A DNA stretch of 64,000 bases from Pagrus major (GCF_040436345.1 NC_133230.1:7151297-7215296), one strand, 5' to 3'; positions 44,001 through 56,381 are shown, numbered from the stretch's first letter. A program made the numbers and translations. Notes: generated from the letters alone by a model not told the origin.

Positions 44001-45903
44001 AACAAAATGAATGTGCAGATTTCACTTGTTTATAATAAAATGTACTATTTGTGGCATTGATGCTGAAAAGCTGAAAATTAACTGATGGCGAGATAATTGA
44101 TGAGTCATCCAACTAGGACTGCAACTAATGATTATTTTCATAATTGATTTAATCTCTCATTATTTTCTGGGTTAATTGTTTAGTCTATGAAATTTCACGA
44201 AGGCCACAGTGATATCTTCACTTTGATTATTTTGTCCGACTCACAGCTGAAAAATCTGCTCTCATAAATGACAGAAAATATCAAAATAGTCTTACAACAT
44301 TTTTTTTTTTGCTGTTTTTGCTCTAAGTATGATGGACAACAATCTGTCAGTTCTGTCGCTGCAGACACATTTCTTTGTTGGTTGACTAATTGCAGGGTTC
44401 CTGCATCTTCTAAGCACTTTTCATCAAGTTGCATCTTAATTTGCAGCTGTGGTAATTCACACTCAAAATGATTATTTCACTTCATCACATTACATCAGAT
44501 GTGTTTGTGATGTAAACAACCAAAGTCATGTCCCGTGATTTCTACATTAATAGTAAGACCAATTCTGATGAAGTAAATGAGGACATCCTTTTGAGTTTTG
44601 GAAAGTTATTATGGCTGTTTTTCTTTCATTTTTTTATAATTTACAGATCAAAACATGTCATCAAAAAATTAAAGAAAAAGTAATTGAAGAAAGGCGACAG
44701 CTTAATTAACTGATAATGACTAAATCTAGTAGTTGTAGCCCTGATCTGTGCTGCAAATCCAATATTAAGTAACTCCTTTTGGACATCTCTGTGTCATTAA
44801 CTACTTTCTTTTCAGATTCCTTGATCAGGCATTTAACTTAACAAACTAAATTTATTTTGAGTCTGGTGGATTTGCTCCGGAATGAGAGATCACTTCATCA
44901 CTGAGTGCAATCTGGAGCTGTTGTGCTACAGTACAGGAGCAGGGACTGCATACTGATTTGGATCCGCAAGAGTACACTGTGTGCACCTCAGCCTGCTCGT
45001 CCACCAGGATGCCTCAAGAGTGTGTGTGTGTGTGTGTGAGAGAGTTCGTCGCCACATTCATAAGTCATTGGACCCTGAGTAATAACAGCCTGGGGCTCAG
45101 ATGAGATAAGCTGGCCAACACGTTTAGGTGGGAGACCGAGACAGCATGAGAAAAGAAGCTGTGAATTTGAGGTGTTTGTGGCCAGCGGGTGAAATCCTGA
45201 CTGTTTATGTGTGCGAGCTCACATGTGTACAACTCATATTATATCTTTCGGATTTTTTGGAATTTCAATTAGTCTGGGTGTTTAACTTTCACTTGCTTAA
45301 AAGATTTCATTATTTATCTACTGAGTATTTAATTCTACCATCAATTACATCATTTTTGCCACAGAGATGTCTTCCCTGTATTGGTATTTTCCATTAGGCA
45401 TGGATTTATGATGCTAGAAGTCTGGCCAGGTGTTAAGATGCAGGTTAGCTCGGTACAGCGGTGATGAAATCAGCAGCTCGTTTGAGCGTTTGCAGTAAAA
45501 CAGGGTCTTTGCGCAAATGGCCCACAGAAGCCCAAAAGCAAAGTTTAATGGCTGAGAATTTGTGGGCTCCTGCAGACAACCTGGCAACATATCCCATCTT
45601 TTGAAGCTTACAGAGTGCAGTTTTTATTGCCTTCTATCATTGCTACTGGTGTGGTTGTATTGAAAGCTTTTTCTCTGTACCTGTCTGTTATTGGCCAGGT
45701 TGTAGGGACAGTCCATGAACTGCTGCAGGGTGCACCCCGACCAGTCGGAGCCCTCGTAGCAGGAGGGCAGCTCCTCTGGCGTCGGGGTCCGTCCATCGCA
45801 CATGTGCAGGGAGGTTTTCCATGTTGCTCCCCGCTGCACGTGCCGCCACTCGCTGAGGTATCGAGACACCGGGTCCCTCAGCAGAGTGATGTAGTAGAAC
45901 TTC
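40766..45903 (-). CDS. hs6st1: heparan-sulfate 6-O-sulfotransferase 1, 3'-terminal three exons (5' end outside window)
   Basis: Type II Golgi enzyme that transfers sulfate from PAPS to C6 of glucosamine in heparan sulfate, shaping FGF, Wnt and other ligand binding. Exons 45,681-45,903, 43,564-43,812 and 40,766-41,092 join in phase to 799 nt, 265 residues, about the C-terminal two-thirds of the enzyme. Seen: the 3'-phosphate (PAPS) binding segment LLRDPVSRYLSEWRHV, four conserved cysteines in MCDG...SCYEG...GCTLQ...MDCPY, the helical block KRAQLLLESAKKNLRDMAFF, glycosylation sequons (NMS, NST, NAT) and a C terminus PTEDYMNQIINRW. The end matches HS6ST1 (PTEDYMSHIIEKW in human), not HS6ST2 or HS6ST3. 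The anchor and 5'-phosphosulfate-binding loop must lie beyond base 64,000. The a or b teleost co-orthologue cannot be assigned. Confidence 0.94.
41093..43563 (-). other. hs6st1 last intron
   Basis: 2.47 kb. Has a CGATTAAT-type repeat at about 43.40-43.53 kb; no exon seen. Confidence 0.75.
43395..43530 (-). mobile_element. CGATTAAT-type repeat copy
   Basis: AATTGCCAATTATTTTGATA and GCTTCTTAAATGTGAGG match the interior of the family. Minus orientation and truncated, close to the 3' side of the hs6st1 middle exon. Confidence 0.5.
43564..43812 (-). CDS. hs6st1: hs6st1 internal exon
   Basis: 83 codons, phase 0 at both ends: RMLADLSLVGCYNMSTVPEK ... FGLTEYQRKTQFLFERTFRL ... FIRPFMQYNSTRAAGVDL. 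Acceptor CTGTAG, donor GTGAGT. Confidence 0.96.
43813..45680 (-). other. hs6st1 penultimate intron
   Basis: 1.87 kb. Dominated in its first part by a near full-length CGATTAAT-type repeat (44.12-44.75 kb), then a short (TG)n at 45,020-45,038. No exon seen. Confidence 0.75.
44117..44745 (+). mobile_element. CGATTAAT-type repeat, near full length
   Basis: Starts GACTGCAACTAATGATTATT and ends CTAGTAGTTGTAGCCCTGA, whose outermost bases are the inverted counterpart of the start. About 630 bp with an AT-rich non-coding interior. Confidence 0.6.
45681..45903 (-). CDS. hs6st1: hs6st1 internal exon (PAPS 3'-phosphate site)
   Basis: 74 codons after one shared base: KFYYITLLRDPVSRYLSEWR through CPYNLANNRQ. 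Acceptor CCAACAG, donor GTACAG. Confidence 0.95.
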
Positions 45904-47171
45904 CTGTTGGGAAAGAGAAAGATTTACATTAGCTCATTTTTTGCACAAAAAATTGTCTTAATATAGACTCGATCAATCAATCAACACAACCTGTAAAAAG
46001 CTCATTTGTTTGTGTTAGTGCAACTTATTTTTTTGCCTTTTTACTTTATGTCACCATTTGGGAATGAGTCATCTTTTGATTGCTCAGATCAAGTGAAACA
46101 GCAGAGATGAGAGGCGTTAGAAGCAAAAAGTGCAACAAAAATTCCTTCAAAATCACTGCATCATGTGTAATTCCCCAGTTGCACATGTGGTGGCACTGTT
46201 TACAACGCTTTCCAGCAGCAGTTCATCCGACATCCACAAAAACTCAGTAGTAGGGAGGCTACAGAGGGAGGTTGTCATACTTAATACCATATTATTTGCA
46301 TTTACTAGAAGCGGCCCTGTGATGCACAAAAGAAATCTGTGCAGCAGACAGGAAGTAAAACTACAAATGAGCGGGAGGAGGAGGAGGAGGAGGTGAGGGT
46401 GAGAGTTGATTTGTCAGGCAGAGGATCAGGTCAGTGTTCAGGCCACACTGTGCAGGAAAAGAAACTGCTGGCACAAGCACATCTCACTCTGCAACACACA
46501 TCTCCGCGCCGCAAACATCCTTATATCTCCGACACACACACACACACACGCCAAACATCCTTCCTCACCCGCACCTCCTCAGTCTGCCTCCGAGAGATGA
46601 CTCACCCCGCATCTGAGATATGGATGGGGCCGTCTCTGTGGTGTGTAGCGTAATGGTGCAAAGCACAGTTCAATGTCTCTCCAGAGGGGGACACTCCCAC
46701 CAGAGCGGAGACCTTTCCAGGCCTTCACACTCCAGCTAATTACTGCAGTCTAATCAATCAACACATCCTCATTAGGCGCACACACATGCAACATATGCAT
46801 GTGAGTGTTTATGTGTAGCTATGCGCCTGCAGTGTGTCTGGGAGCGAATGGTATGGATTTGTCTGGGCAACAGGCGCATGCCGCTGGTCGAAAAATACTC
46901 GCAGGCACACATGCTGGCCCTCCTCTCCTGGGGTTGCATCACGTCAGAGGAATGTTTGCAGAGAGAATTTTGTGTGCTGACAGGACTCCACGAAACCCCC
47001 TCCCCGGTCCACACAAGCCACCTCACATATACACACAGACTCTCTGCTTCCATCGCTAAATCTTTGGCTTCACACTACAAAGCTCACCCGGCGAGAGAGG
47101 AGGGGTTGCCGGGTGGACACAAAGCCCCAAGTGTCACACAAACAGTAGCAGTGTCTGGATATTAAAAAGAC

Positions 47172-47575
47172 TAAAACCCACGAAATCCAGTGGCAGCGGG
47201 GAGATCCTGCACTACAAAACAACTAAACCCTAAATCTAGCAACAGCTGAGAGTCAGCGCACAATAAAATAACCAAACTCTAAATCCGGCGGCGGCAAGGA
47301 GATCCTGGACAATAAAAACAAAAACAAATTTCATCTGGGAGATCCTGCGCAACAAAACAACCACACCCTGATTTGAGCTGCAGCACGGAGAGATCCCTGC
47401 AAATGAAACAAATCTTGTAGCAGCAGGGGGATCACGGACAATGAAACGACTAAACCCTAAATCCAGCGGCAGCTGGGAGAACCCAGGCAACGAGTCAAAC
47501 TAGACCCTCAATCAGAGGACAGCGGGGGGATCACGGCCATAGAAACAAGTATCTAAACTCTAAATCCCATCAACC
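47172..47575. repeat. degenerate ~50-bp tandem repeat
   Basis: Successive units begin near 47,172, 47,225, 47,274, 47,363, 47,452, 47,502 and 47,555 with AAACCCTAAATC-like sequence. Each continues AGCGGCAGCGGGGAGATCCT and ends ACAAAACAAC. Spacing is 49-53 bp, with two 89-bp intervals that contain partial units. Confidence 0.8.
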
Positions 47576-47906
47576 TAAACCTAAAATCTCATCCCTGATC
47601 TAATCAAAAGCAGAGGAGAGGAGAGGCAGCGTCACACTGGAGCCCGCAGGAGACCGGGGTACATTATGGAGATTCCTATGATGACATTATCAGGATTCCT
47701 AACACTCCCCAGAGTGCAGAGTGTGTTTGTGTGTGGGTGTACGAGAGCCGGCTGTGTATATGTGTGTGTGTGCGTTTCTGAGTAAGACTACGCCTATTAA
47801 ATCAGTGATGACATTTTCCCCCTTTTGGCTTCTATTCAGCTGAAGAAACACGGTACTGTTTGGCCCTTGCGACAGAGACGGGAGGAGAGGGAGAGGGTGA
47901 AATGAG

Positions 47907-47960
47907 AGAGAGAGAGAGAGAGAAAGATGGAGAGATAGCTAGAGAGAGAGAGAGAGAGAG
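47907..47960. repeat. (GA)n tract
   Basis: Two runs of GAGAGA separated by AAAGATGGAGAGATAGCTA. Confidence 0.95.
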
Positions 47961-49329
47961 GAGGGGGCGGAAGAGAATTTCAATTAGTTTTCTAATACTG
48001 TGAAAGCAGTGAGGGCCCCGAGCCCAAGTGATTTATCAAAGTTATGGCTCCTGCTATAATGAAGGCTCAGGCATATTACCAGGCAAAATAAATAAATAAC
48101 ATGCACGTAAACACAGTCTCTCTGCTCACGCACACACACGGGCATACATGCAGACCCAAATAAATGATCTTAAACGGCATGCCTGCGTGTCGTGTCTGCT
48201 GGGTCGGGGGGACCGCAAAACTGGTGCCGTGGAGACTTTCTCGCCTTAAAGCCTAATGATGTCTGGCCGTGTACTCAGATCCCAAGGTAATGATGTTTCA
48301 ACCCACCGACACACACACACACACATACGCACCCACACAGGTTTACTCACTCACCAGCAGTGAGTCCACTCCCATGAAACGCACTCTCTCTCACACACTC
48401 CCTGCCTCCGAGGCGACAGCACATTACGGCAGATATTTTTTTTCACAGGTGATACTGAAGCGTACATGCGCTTGTCAAATTAACTTCAAAGCTAACACGC
48501 AGAGCTCAATTTCTTGCCGTCCACATTTTAAGCACTACGTCCTCCGGCTGAGTACAGGAATCTGCAGTCTGGGAGCAGCAACGTTTTCAGACTGTGTGCC
48601 TTTTTTTGTTATCTGCAACAAAACACCCCCCAACACCCTCGTGAAAAACACTCAAAACTGTATTTATCAGGTGCCAGACATGTCCACTAATCGGCGAGAT
48701 TTATCTCATGTGTCAAGTAGGGCTGATAAAAAAAAAAAAAAAGTGTTTGGCAGGGTGGGGTGTGATGAAGCCTTTGTCCGGACCACTGTGGGATTCAGAC
48801 TGAACAAGGACATTTTTGTCTTTTATCTCACACTTTGTTTCTCTGTTTTCTGTTTTACCCTCATCACAATTCAAAACTGAGGCTGTAGGGACTGGATGAA
48901 GTGTGGTAGCTGTCCGGCTGAATAAAAGCAGAGAAAGCAAGAAGAGAACATTCAATCTCTATTTCTCTAACATCTTGAGAGGACTTTTAAACCTCCCTTT
49001 ATCACCATCCCTCCCATTTCCAGTGAATGTCTTTGTGTTTACACATGCTGTAAATAAGAAAGAATGAGACACTCGAGAGGCTTTTTCAACTCGCCAAGAG
49101 TAGGAGACACTGGACTACTTGTAAGTCTTTACCATTTTTGGTATCACAATAGTCAAACACGAAGGTCGCACATTGTAGCAAGTGACACGTTGACGTCTTT
49201 TTTGGTTATAAAGCGGGTGCTATGTAAATACTGTGAAAGTACAGTCCGTATTCATATCTAACGGATTGTCAGGACTTCCGTAAAGTTGTAATGCCACTAC
49301 TATGCTGTTGCCACCCACAGCAACACCCC

Positions 49330-49640
49330 TGGCACGGCGGTGGTTGTATAAACTCCAGCAGCGCCAAGGTGGAAACACAGTGGGTGGTGCCTGCTCAGGC
49401 CTGTGAGAGCTGACCAATCAGAACGGACCAGACTTTTCAGGAAGAGGGCCTTAAAGAGACAGGCACTAAAAGAAGAGCATTCAGACAGAGGGAGAAGAGG
49501 TGCTGCAGCAATGGACAGTATGAGAAAAAAACGTGTGTTTTGAGTAATAAAGCATCTAAATTTTCTAGTAGACACCAATCATAAATGTGTGGACCTGAAA
49601 ATTTGCATCATTTGGGACCTTGGGAACGATAACTGAATAA
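49330..49640 (+). mobile_element. interspersed teleost repeat
   Basis: Contains GCTGACCAATCAGAACGGAC, GGGCCTTAAAGAGACAGGCA and GCAATGGACAGTATGAGAAA in the order I recall for a widespread teleost repeat. An inverted fragment lies at 26.27 kb. Confidence 0.55.
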
Positions 49641-51334
49641 ACATGAGCAGCTTCAGCTAGGGCTGGACGATTATCAGTAGTGCTCCCCACACCATCACTA
49701 CTTGAACTCCCTAATGACCCACCCACAACACTTCAGCCTTTCAACACTGACTAATCTGAATCTGCATCTGAAGTAACTAGTAACCAACGTTATCAAATAT
49801 ATGTAGAGGAGTGGAATTATAAAGTAGCAGAAAATGGGAATACTGAAGTAAATCACCTCAAAACTGCACTTAAGTTAAGTACTTGAGTACTTAACACTGG
49901 TTATTCTGAATTTTGACCCAAAGATTTTTATTTTCCTGCAAATGTATACCTGATCCGAATATTACTTATCGGTCTCGTTATCGGCCCACAACCCACAAAT
50001 GAGCCGGTCTGGTCCTCAGAAAGTATACGGGTTGAATTCGAGTGCACATGTGAGCCAACATGAGCGCATGTGAGCGTTATCAGGAGGAAACACACAGCGC
50101 CTGGGCCTGTTATGTTCTCTCAGAGCCCGGGGAAAATGAGCCCTTTGCCTGTTTCCCGTGGGTCACAAATCACCACGTGTACAACCTCCACCTTCCCTCT
50201 TTAACCTCTCTTCCCCTTCCATTTAAATCTTTTCCCCTTTCTGTCGCTCGTCTTCTTTCAGCCCATCTCTTATTCTCGTCCACCCCCCTGTAGGTGTGTC
50301 TCGGCCTGATTACAACGTGTCCTCCCTTCCAGGAGTTGGTTTTTGTTAAAATGTCAAACCAAGACCTCTTGAGTAATGTCCTGGAACCTCAAATTGAGGA
50401 ATGGTGCGGTTTAAATGGTTTTGTTGCGCCGGTTTAGTCTTGGTTAGTGTTGTTAAAGGTTAGAAAACAGGAGAATGATTTATTAGGTTTAAGGTCTACA
50501 ATTTCACAAGCTTGGGTTGCTGTTTTTAGTTAAAGTTTCATGCAAATTAAGGTTGTTCTGGAAGCTTCCTTTTTATGACATGGAAGCAACAACAGCAGCA
50601 CAAGAAATACTGGAGGTGGTTTGTGGCTGCAATACACAGGAGACACATAGACTTTTTTTTCTCAACCGAGTGTGAAAAGTTTAAAGGTTCGCTTAAATCT
50701 AAGGTTATGGCTCACGGTAGGATTTATGCTTGCAGGCACACACACGTATGAGCACCCAGACGCACAAACACCGTGAAGCCGGCAGCATCCCTCCGCGTCG
50801 AGCATCCATGATTTATTAATAGTTCACGGATGTTTGTTGAAACCTGATCTGCTCAACAACACAGCTCTTTGCCACCTTTAAAAATGAACCTGAACCCGAC
50901 AGCTTTTGAGATAAAAAAAAGAAAAAAATTCCTGCAAATGGAGTGGAGAGACACTTTTTTGAAAACCCACAGATGCACCGAGACAGCAGAGAGCTGTTTA
51001 TTAAATCACTGCTGTGATCTGCCAACAATTCATCACCTGTCATAATTCACTGGCTTCCACTTTTCTGATGGGATTTAGGTCTGGAAACTGAGATCCAGGT
51101 CTCCAGTCAGACGAGAGGATGAGTCTGGAAACTTGTCTTTCATTTCCACTTATTGATCCTGCTACACCGGGTGACTCATGTGTATCGATGTTTGTTCATT
51201 TATTGCATCGTGAATGTGCTGAGTAATGGTGAGGCCTCTCTTTGTGTGAACAGGCCTATCGCTGTGAATCATGTTTCCATACTGTCTTCACTTGATGTAT
51301 TTATTATATTCATTATAACAATGCAATATCAATC

Positions 51335-51545
51335 GATCAACAGGATTAGTTGTTGATTAACATTTGAAATGATTTGCTGCATTTCTCTTGTATCATAATG
51401 AACTGAAGATCTTTGGATTTTGGACTGTTGGTCAGTCAAAATGAGCAGTTTAATGACATCATCTTGGGCTTTTTCATTCTTTGTGGACAAATAATACACT
51501 GACTGAATGATGGATAAAAAAAATGGCGGATTAATCAAGTATGAA
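51335..51545 (-). mobile_element. CGATTAAT-type repeat copy
   Basis: AGTTGTTGATTAACATTTG, AAGATCTTTGGATTTTGGAC and GACATCATCTTGGGCTTT match the reversed interior of the family. Confidence 0.45.
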
Positions 51546-53570
51546 CATCTCCACCAGCTGCAACCCCACATTATTGTATTTAAAAGGAACTTGAATTTAG
51601 AGATTTAATTGATATCTTGGAGTTTGTGTTGTAATCATTGTAAACAATATGATGTGTTCATGATGTAACTGATGACAGGACTCCAATTAGGATCCCACCT
51701 AGGTTGACTCAAGTGAAGCAACGCATCAATCTATATTTTGGGAGCTTCTATTCAGTGTGCAGGCACATTTTTTCTTAATATTACATCTTGAGTCGAGTTT
51801 GGACCCTTTGTGCTTCCGTCTACATTGCTGTCAACACGTGTTTGGTGTTTGACACAATGGTTTCCAGGAACGAGCGCTATAAAGATTGAAGATAAAAGCG
51901 GTGTTGGGCTTCACAAAAGACAGAAAGAAAAAAATGGAAAGTGTATCTGTAGTAGCACTCTCTGCAGTCTGGCAAGTCTGGTTCCAGACATCTCAATTGC
52001 CACCCACATCTTTCATTTGTTCAGAGATTCAAATAGGGCCAGTTTGTTGTGCCTATTGATTGTTGTTTTCACAGTTAGGAGAAACAGACGACCAGTCAGT
52101 GAATGAGAACAGTGGATTGAGATTGACGCAGCGATATGCCAAACAATGCTAACTCTAAATCAGCAATGCTGCTGCTTTTTAAATCCTGTAGTGTTTTAGT
52201 TGTTATTTGTACAACTGTGACCATCAGAGACCAATAAAGTAATCTGACTTTAAGTCATAAGAAAAAAACCCTTTCATCCTGATAAGACATAGGCTAATAT
52301 GAACACAATGTCAGCCTGGCGGGAAAACGCAGCATTTGCGATTTGCTCAAAACAACAGCGTTTTAATGTGCTTCACTTTTTCTTTGAATTCAAATCAATA
52401 TTTTTTTGAATATGTGCCAGAATAAGAATCAGATTCAGTAAAATCCAACCCTTTCCTGGCAGGACAGCATCTGCGTGTGTTTCTGCGTATGTGCGCGTGT
52501 GTGTGTAGCTTAACTTTCAGGGAAAGCCCTGGGAGCTCTGGCCTGTGTGTCTCCACTCAGTCCCAAGGAATGTGTTAGCTGTAAATGGAGATGATATCAA
52601 CCATGTCTCTGTGTGTCTCTCTGTGTGTGTGTGTGTGAGTGTTTAGAGAAGGGAGAGTGAGAAGCGACATGTCAGGACTTGAATCTCAATAGACCTCCAG
52701 TGAGTTCTTCCTGTTCCCTTTTTTGCGGTAATACACGTCATCACTGGGACACACACGCAGTCAGCCCGAAACACTTGGGAGATGTATGAGCCTCACGCAT
52801 CAGACAATAAACAATCGGATGAAGCTGACGGACTTCAGGCTACAGACAACTGAAAGTGGCCCGTCTATATCTCGATCCCTCAAATCAACGGTGACCTCTT
52901 AAGACTAAACCTAACCCTTCGCCCTCCCCTCCTACTCCTGTCCTCGTCTCCTCCGCTAACCGTTCGTCATCTGGGTGTCTTCTACCCAATAATGATGCAT
53001 CGAGACAAGACAGAAATAGACCCCCCCGGTTCAGACAAGCTCTCAAGGCATCTTCTCCGCCTTGGCCTGGCTCTCTCGTCTCTTTCTTTCTCTCTCTCTC
53101 TCTCTCTTTGTTAGTCGATCAATAACAGCCTCGGGACTCAGACAACCCTTCTTTGGTAGTCTGGACTTTTAACACAGAAAACGTACAAGAGAAGGAGTGA
53201 AAGAAAAGAAAAACAGAGAGTAAAGGAGGAGGGGAGAGTGAGAGGAGACAGTGGCGACAGTGTTGGAAAGAGGGGACACAGAGGGGGCAGGTTGGACTCC
53301 AGGAGCTTGTGGTTCAATATGAGGACACTTGTGGAAGTTATTTGTTCTCTCTCTGCAAAGAGAGATATCAGCTTGTGCCAAGAAGTTATGGTTTATGAAT
53401 ATTTTCCGTCGCAACTGCCCACATCTTCTATATATCATAACATCCTGACTCAGTTTTGCAGACTTTTGGACTCGATTTGATTTGCTGTGTGCTGATGTGG
53501 CTGAGCAACGGGACTGGGACAAGTAGGCCAAGTCTAGTCATCATAATTAAATAAATCTACAGCAATGCAA

Positions 53571-53835
53571 CTAGGGCTGGAACTAATGATGATTTTCATT
53601 ATCGATTAATCTTGAAAATGTAAAAAAAAAAAATGCGGAAAAAAAGGCTCAGAGTTTCTCAGAGCCGAAGGCGATGTCTTCAGACTGCTTGTTTTGTCCA
53701 ACTAAGAGTCCAAAACCCAAAGATATTTAAAATATATGACATACGTGACAAAGAAAAGCAGCAAATCATAACTTTTAAGAAGATGGAGCCTGCAAGAGAA
53801 ATGACTGAAACAATTAATAAACCATCAAAATAGTT
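53571..53835 (+). mobile_element. CGATTAAT-type repeat copy
   Basis: Starts AGGGCTGGAACTAATGATGA then TTTTCATTATCGATTAATC. The interior has CCAAAGATATTTAAAATAT. Confidence 0.6.
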
Positions 53836-54269
53836 GTCCATCGGACTATTTCCCATCGTGTATGTGGCAACAAAAAACTGTTTTTTTGACAAGAAGTCAG
53901 GAGGACATCTCGTGCCGGGTTTGTGGCGACCAAAAGATGTATTTTAAGACATAAGATGATCTTTTCCTAACCCTAACTGATTGTTTTTTGTGCCTACACC
54001 TAACCAGACCCTCAGCACAGCGTTGTCACAACACTGAATTGAAAATTGGACCTAAAGAAACGCAAAGTTTCAACATAAAGACATGTAAAGTTTCATCACA
54101 TCCATAGTTTGTGGAAATGACATGGCCAACATTCATTCTGGTGATTGAGTTAGCTGTCTAAGACTTTTTAGGTTGTGCTTTTTTTATTTCAATGTAGGAA
54201 TTCCCCTCAAAGGACTCAAAATAGCACCGCAGTGTGATTATGATTTAAAAAGGCTGTAAATAGCTACCT

Positions 54270-54440
54270 CCCTTCGTCAATTAACTGATTGACTGGTCTA
54301 TAAAACACCATGAAATCATGAAGAAACCTTTTCTTTTGACAATCCACCAACAGTGGAAAACCTTTAGATATTCAGCTCACCATAATATACGACTATGAGA
54401 AGAAGCTATTTCTCACATTTAAGAAGCTAGATTTAGTGTT
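54270..54440 (+). mobile_element. CGATTAAT-type repeat fragment
   Basis: TTGACTGGTCTATAAAACACC, AACCTTTAGATATTCAGCTC (each a family landmark) and CACATTTAAGAAGCTAGA are in family order. Confidence 0.5.
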
Positions 54441-55399
54441 TCTTAAATTCTGGTTAAGGCCCAAAAAGGAGACGTCTTATGGCGGCTGTGAACAGTACGA
54501 TGTCTTCAGCCACAGTCCCGGGGAGTCAATTAATTTGGGTTGAACAATGAACATGTTTCAGAGCTCCTGCCGTCACCATCTGAGAATTCGGGCAAGCTCC
54601 TCTATGCATGCAAGGTGTTCTTTACAAAAAATGCAAGCTGGCAATGCAAGTGAAGAGTTGCCGTGTGACTGTAACTAAAGGAGCGTGTGAAAACTTGGCT
54701 TATGCCACGAGGTGCAAAATAACGGATGGCTCGCTGCATTTCAGCACAAACACACTGCATCCTTTCCGTGATTACCCGACAAAGAAAAAGGCACAAACAA
54801 GGAGAAGAATGCCTCTGATAGAAAGTGTAGCCCGCGGCTCGAGTTGGACGCTACGGCGCAGGAATGGACAAAAACAAAGAGCGGGCAGAGGGGGAGACAG
54901 GGGAGGGAATCCCCTGAGTGCAGAGCTATGTTCAGCAGGAATGTACCGCCGCCTGTTCGCTCATGTAACTTGACTGGCAACAGCCCAGAGAGCTGTCTGA
55001 CACAGACAGAGAGGGTGGGAGAGACGTGGAGGAAATAAGATGGATCTGGTGAGGGGGAGACTGGTGGAGAGCAGGAGGAGTTGCACAACTAATCGCAGAT
55101 CGTTTTTCAAGTTTTCACAATTTTTAGTTATGTATCCCTGATGGTCCTGGGTGATATTATGACATGAGATACAGCGTTGGGAAATGTACATTTTTCAAAT
55201 GTCAGAGATTTTGCAACAAGATTCATAGCAGAGTCACGATCCCATTACCGTCTCTGAATGTTTTCAGACATTGTTGGCAACAATGCAAATCAATAAACAG
55301 GACCGTATTGGATTTTTATTGGATTATAATTTGTATTTTCACATCAATGTGTACCTTCAATTGTCTGTGATTTAACATACATTCCTGTTGGATACTTTA

Positions 55400-55476
55400 T
55401 CTATGGTTGCAACTAACAATTACTTTCATTATCGATTACTCTGCTCATCTTTTTCTTGACTGATCAATTAATTGTC
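55400..55476 (+). mobile_element. CGATTAAT-type repeat fragment
   Basis: GGTTGCAACTAACAATTACT followed by TTCATTATCGATTACTCTG; truncated where it meets the next repeat. Confidence 0.55.
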
Positions 55477-55479
55477 AAC

Positions 55480-55755
55480 CTCGCCAGTGAGGTTATGTTT
55501 TCGCCCGTGTCTGTTTGTTGGTTGGTTGGTTTTTCAGCAGGATGACACAAAAACTACTGAACAGATTTTCATGAAACTTGGATGGAGGATGGGTCTTGGT
55601 CCAGAATAGACCCAATTAAAGTTTGGTGCAGATCCAGATAAAGGGACGGGTCTTATTTAAGTGGCTGGTATCTTTGAGTGAGTATAATGTGATGCAGATA
55701 AAGGGGACTGTTGTGCCTTGGCGGAGGCATTATATTTATCGGGGTGCTTTATTTC
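55480..55755 (+). mobile_element. interspersed teleost repeat
   Basis: GTTTGTTGGTTGGTTGG, GATGACACAAAAACTACTGA, ATGAAACTTGGATGGAGGAT and TGGTGCAGATCCAGATAAAG, ending GCCTTGGCGGAGG. This is the order of a very abundant teleost repeat as I remember it. It abuts the previous repeat directly. Confidence 0.6.
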
Positions 55756-56356
55756 GCTACAAAAGATTGTATCCACATTATATCCACTACCCATCTCTGA
55801 AATATTAAACATTCACTTCCTGTATTTGATCCCATCATGTTACAAAAACAAAGGTTAAAGGTTGAGTAGATTTTCCGAGCTTCGATGAAGAAAAATGAAT
55901 CAGTGGAAAAATCTCAGTCGATCTTTGGGTTTAAGCCAAAGCTGAACCAATAACGGATTCTTTGCTTAGTTTGCCTTTGGGTTGCAGCTGCATCCCAAAG
56001 TAATAAAGAAGTGATTATTAACTGAGTTTTGTACATGCGGACCACAGCGTCAAGACTGCAACTCTTAGCAGCTCTGAGAAATACTGCACTGAAACAAATA
56101 AAGTAAAAGTATATGCTTAGCTGTGGATAAAAAAAAGGAGAAAAAAAATCCAATAAAACAATTTGCTGTAGTTTGCTAAAGCGGGGACAAATAATCACGA
56201 TTATGTGTGTGGACACAGTAGTAAGAAAAATCGTAATCGGAGTCCTTCTTCAAACTTGTGCAGCCATAAAGGAGAGGGGAATGTGAGCCAGACAGCAAGA
56301 GGAATCGAGATGGAGCTTTAGGTTGTTCAGGGTAACACAAATCAACCTAATGGCCC

Positions 56357-56381
56357 TGTGTGTGTGTGTGTGTGTGTGTGC
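56357..56381. repeat. (TG)n microsatellite
   Basis: 12 uninterrupted TG units. Confidence 0.95.

Noticed and set aside
40766..45903. Identity as hs6st2 or hs6st3
   Set aside because: The C terminus PTEDYM...W, and NSTRAAGVDLD just before the last intron, match HS6ST1. HS6ST2 and HS6ST3 have different tails.
48269..48880. 203-codon plus-strand open frame, the longest in the window
   Set aside because: It lies within hs6st1 intron 1, starts in a CA repeat (THTHTYA), has no recognisable domain and includes a poly-Lys from a poly(A) tract. Taken as chance.
53169..53531. Overlapping open frames on both strands around 53.2-53.5 kb
   Set aside because: No similarity to any protein I know and no flanking splice logic. 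Left as unannotated intron sequence.
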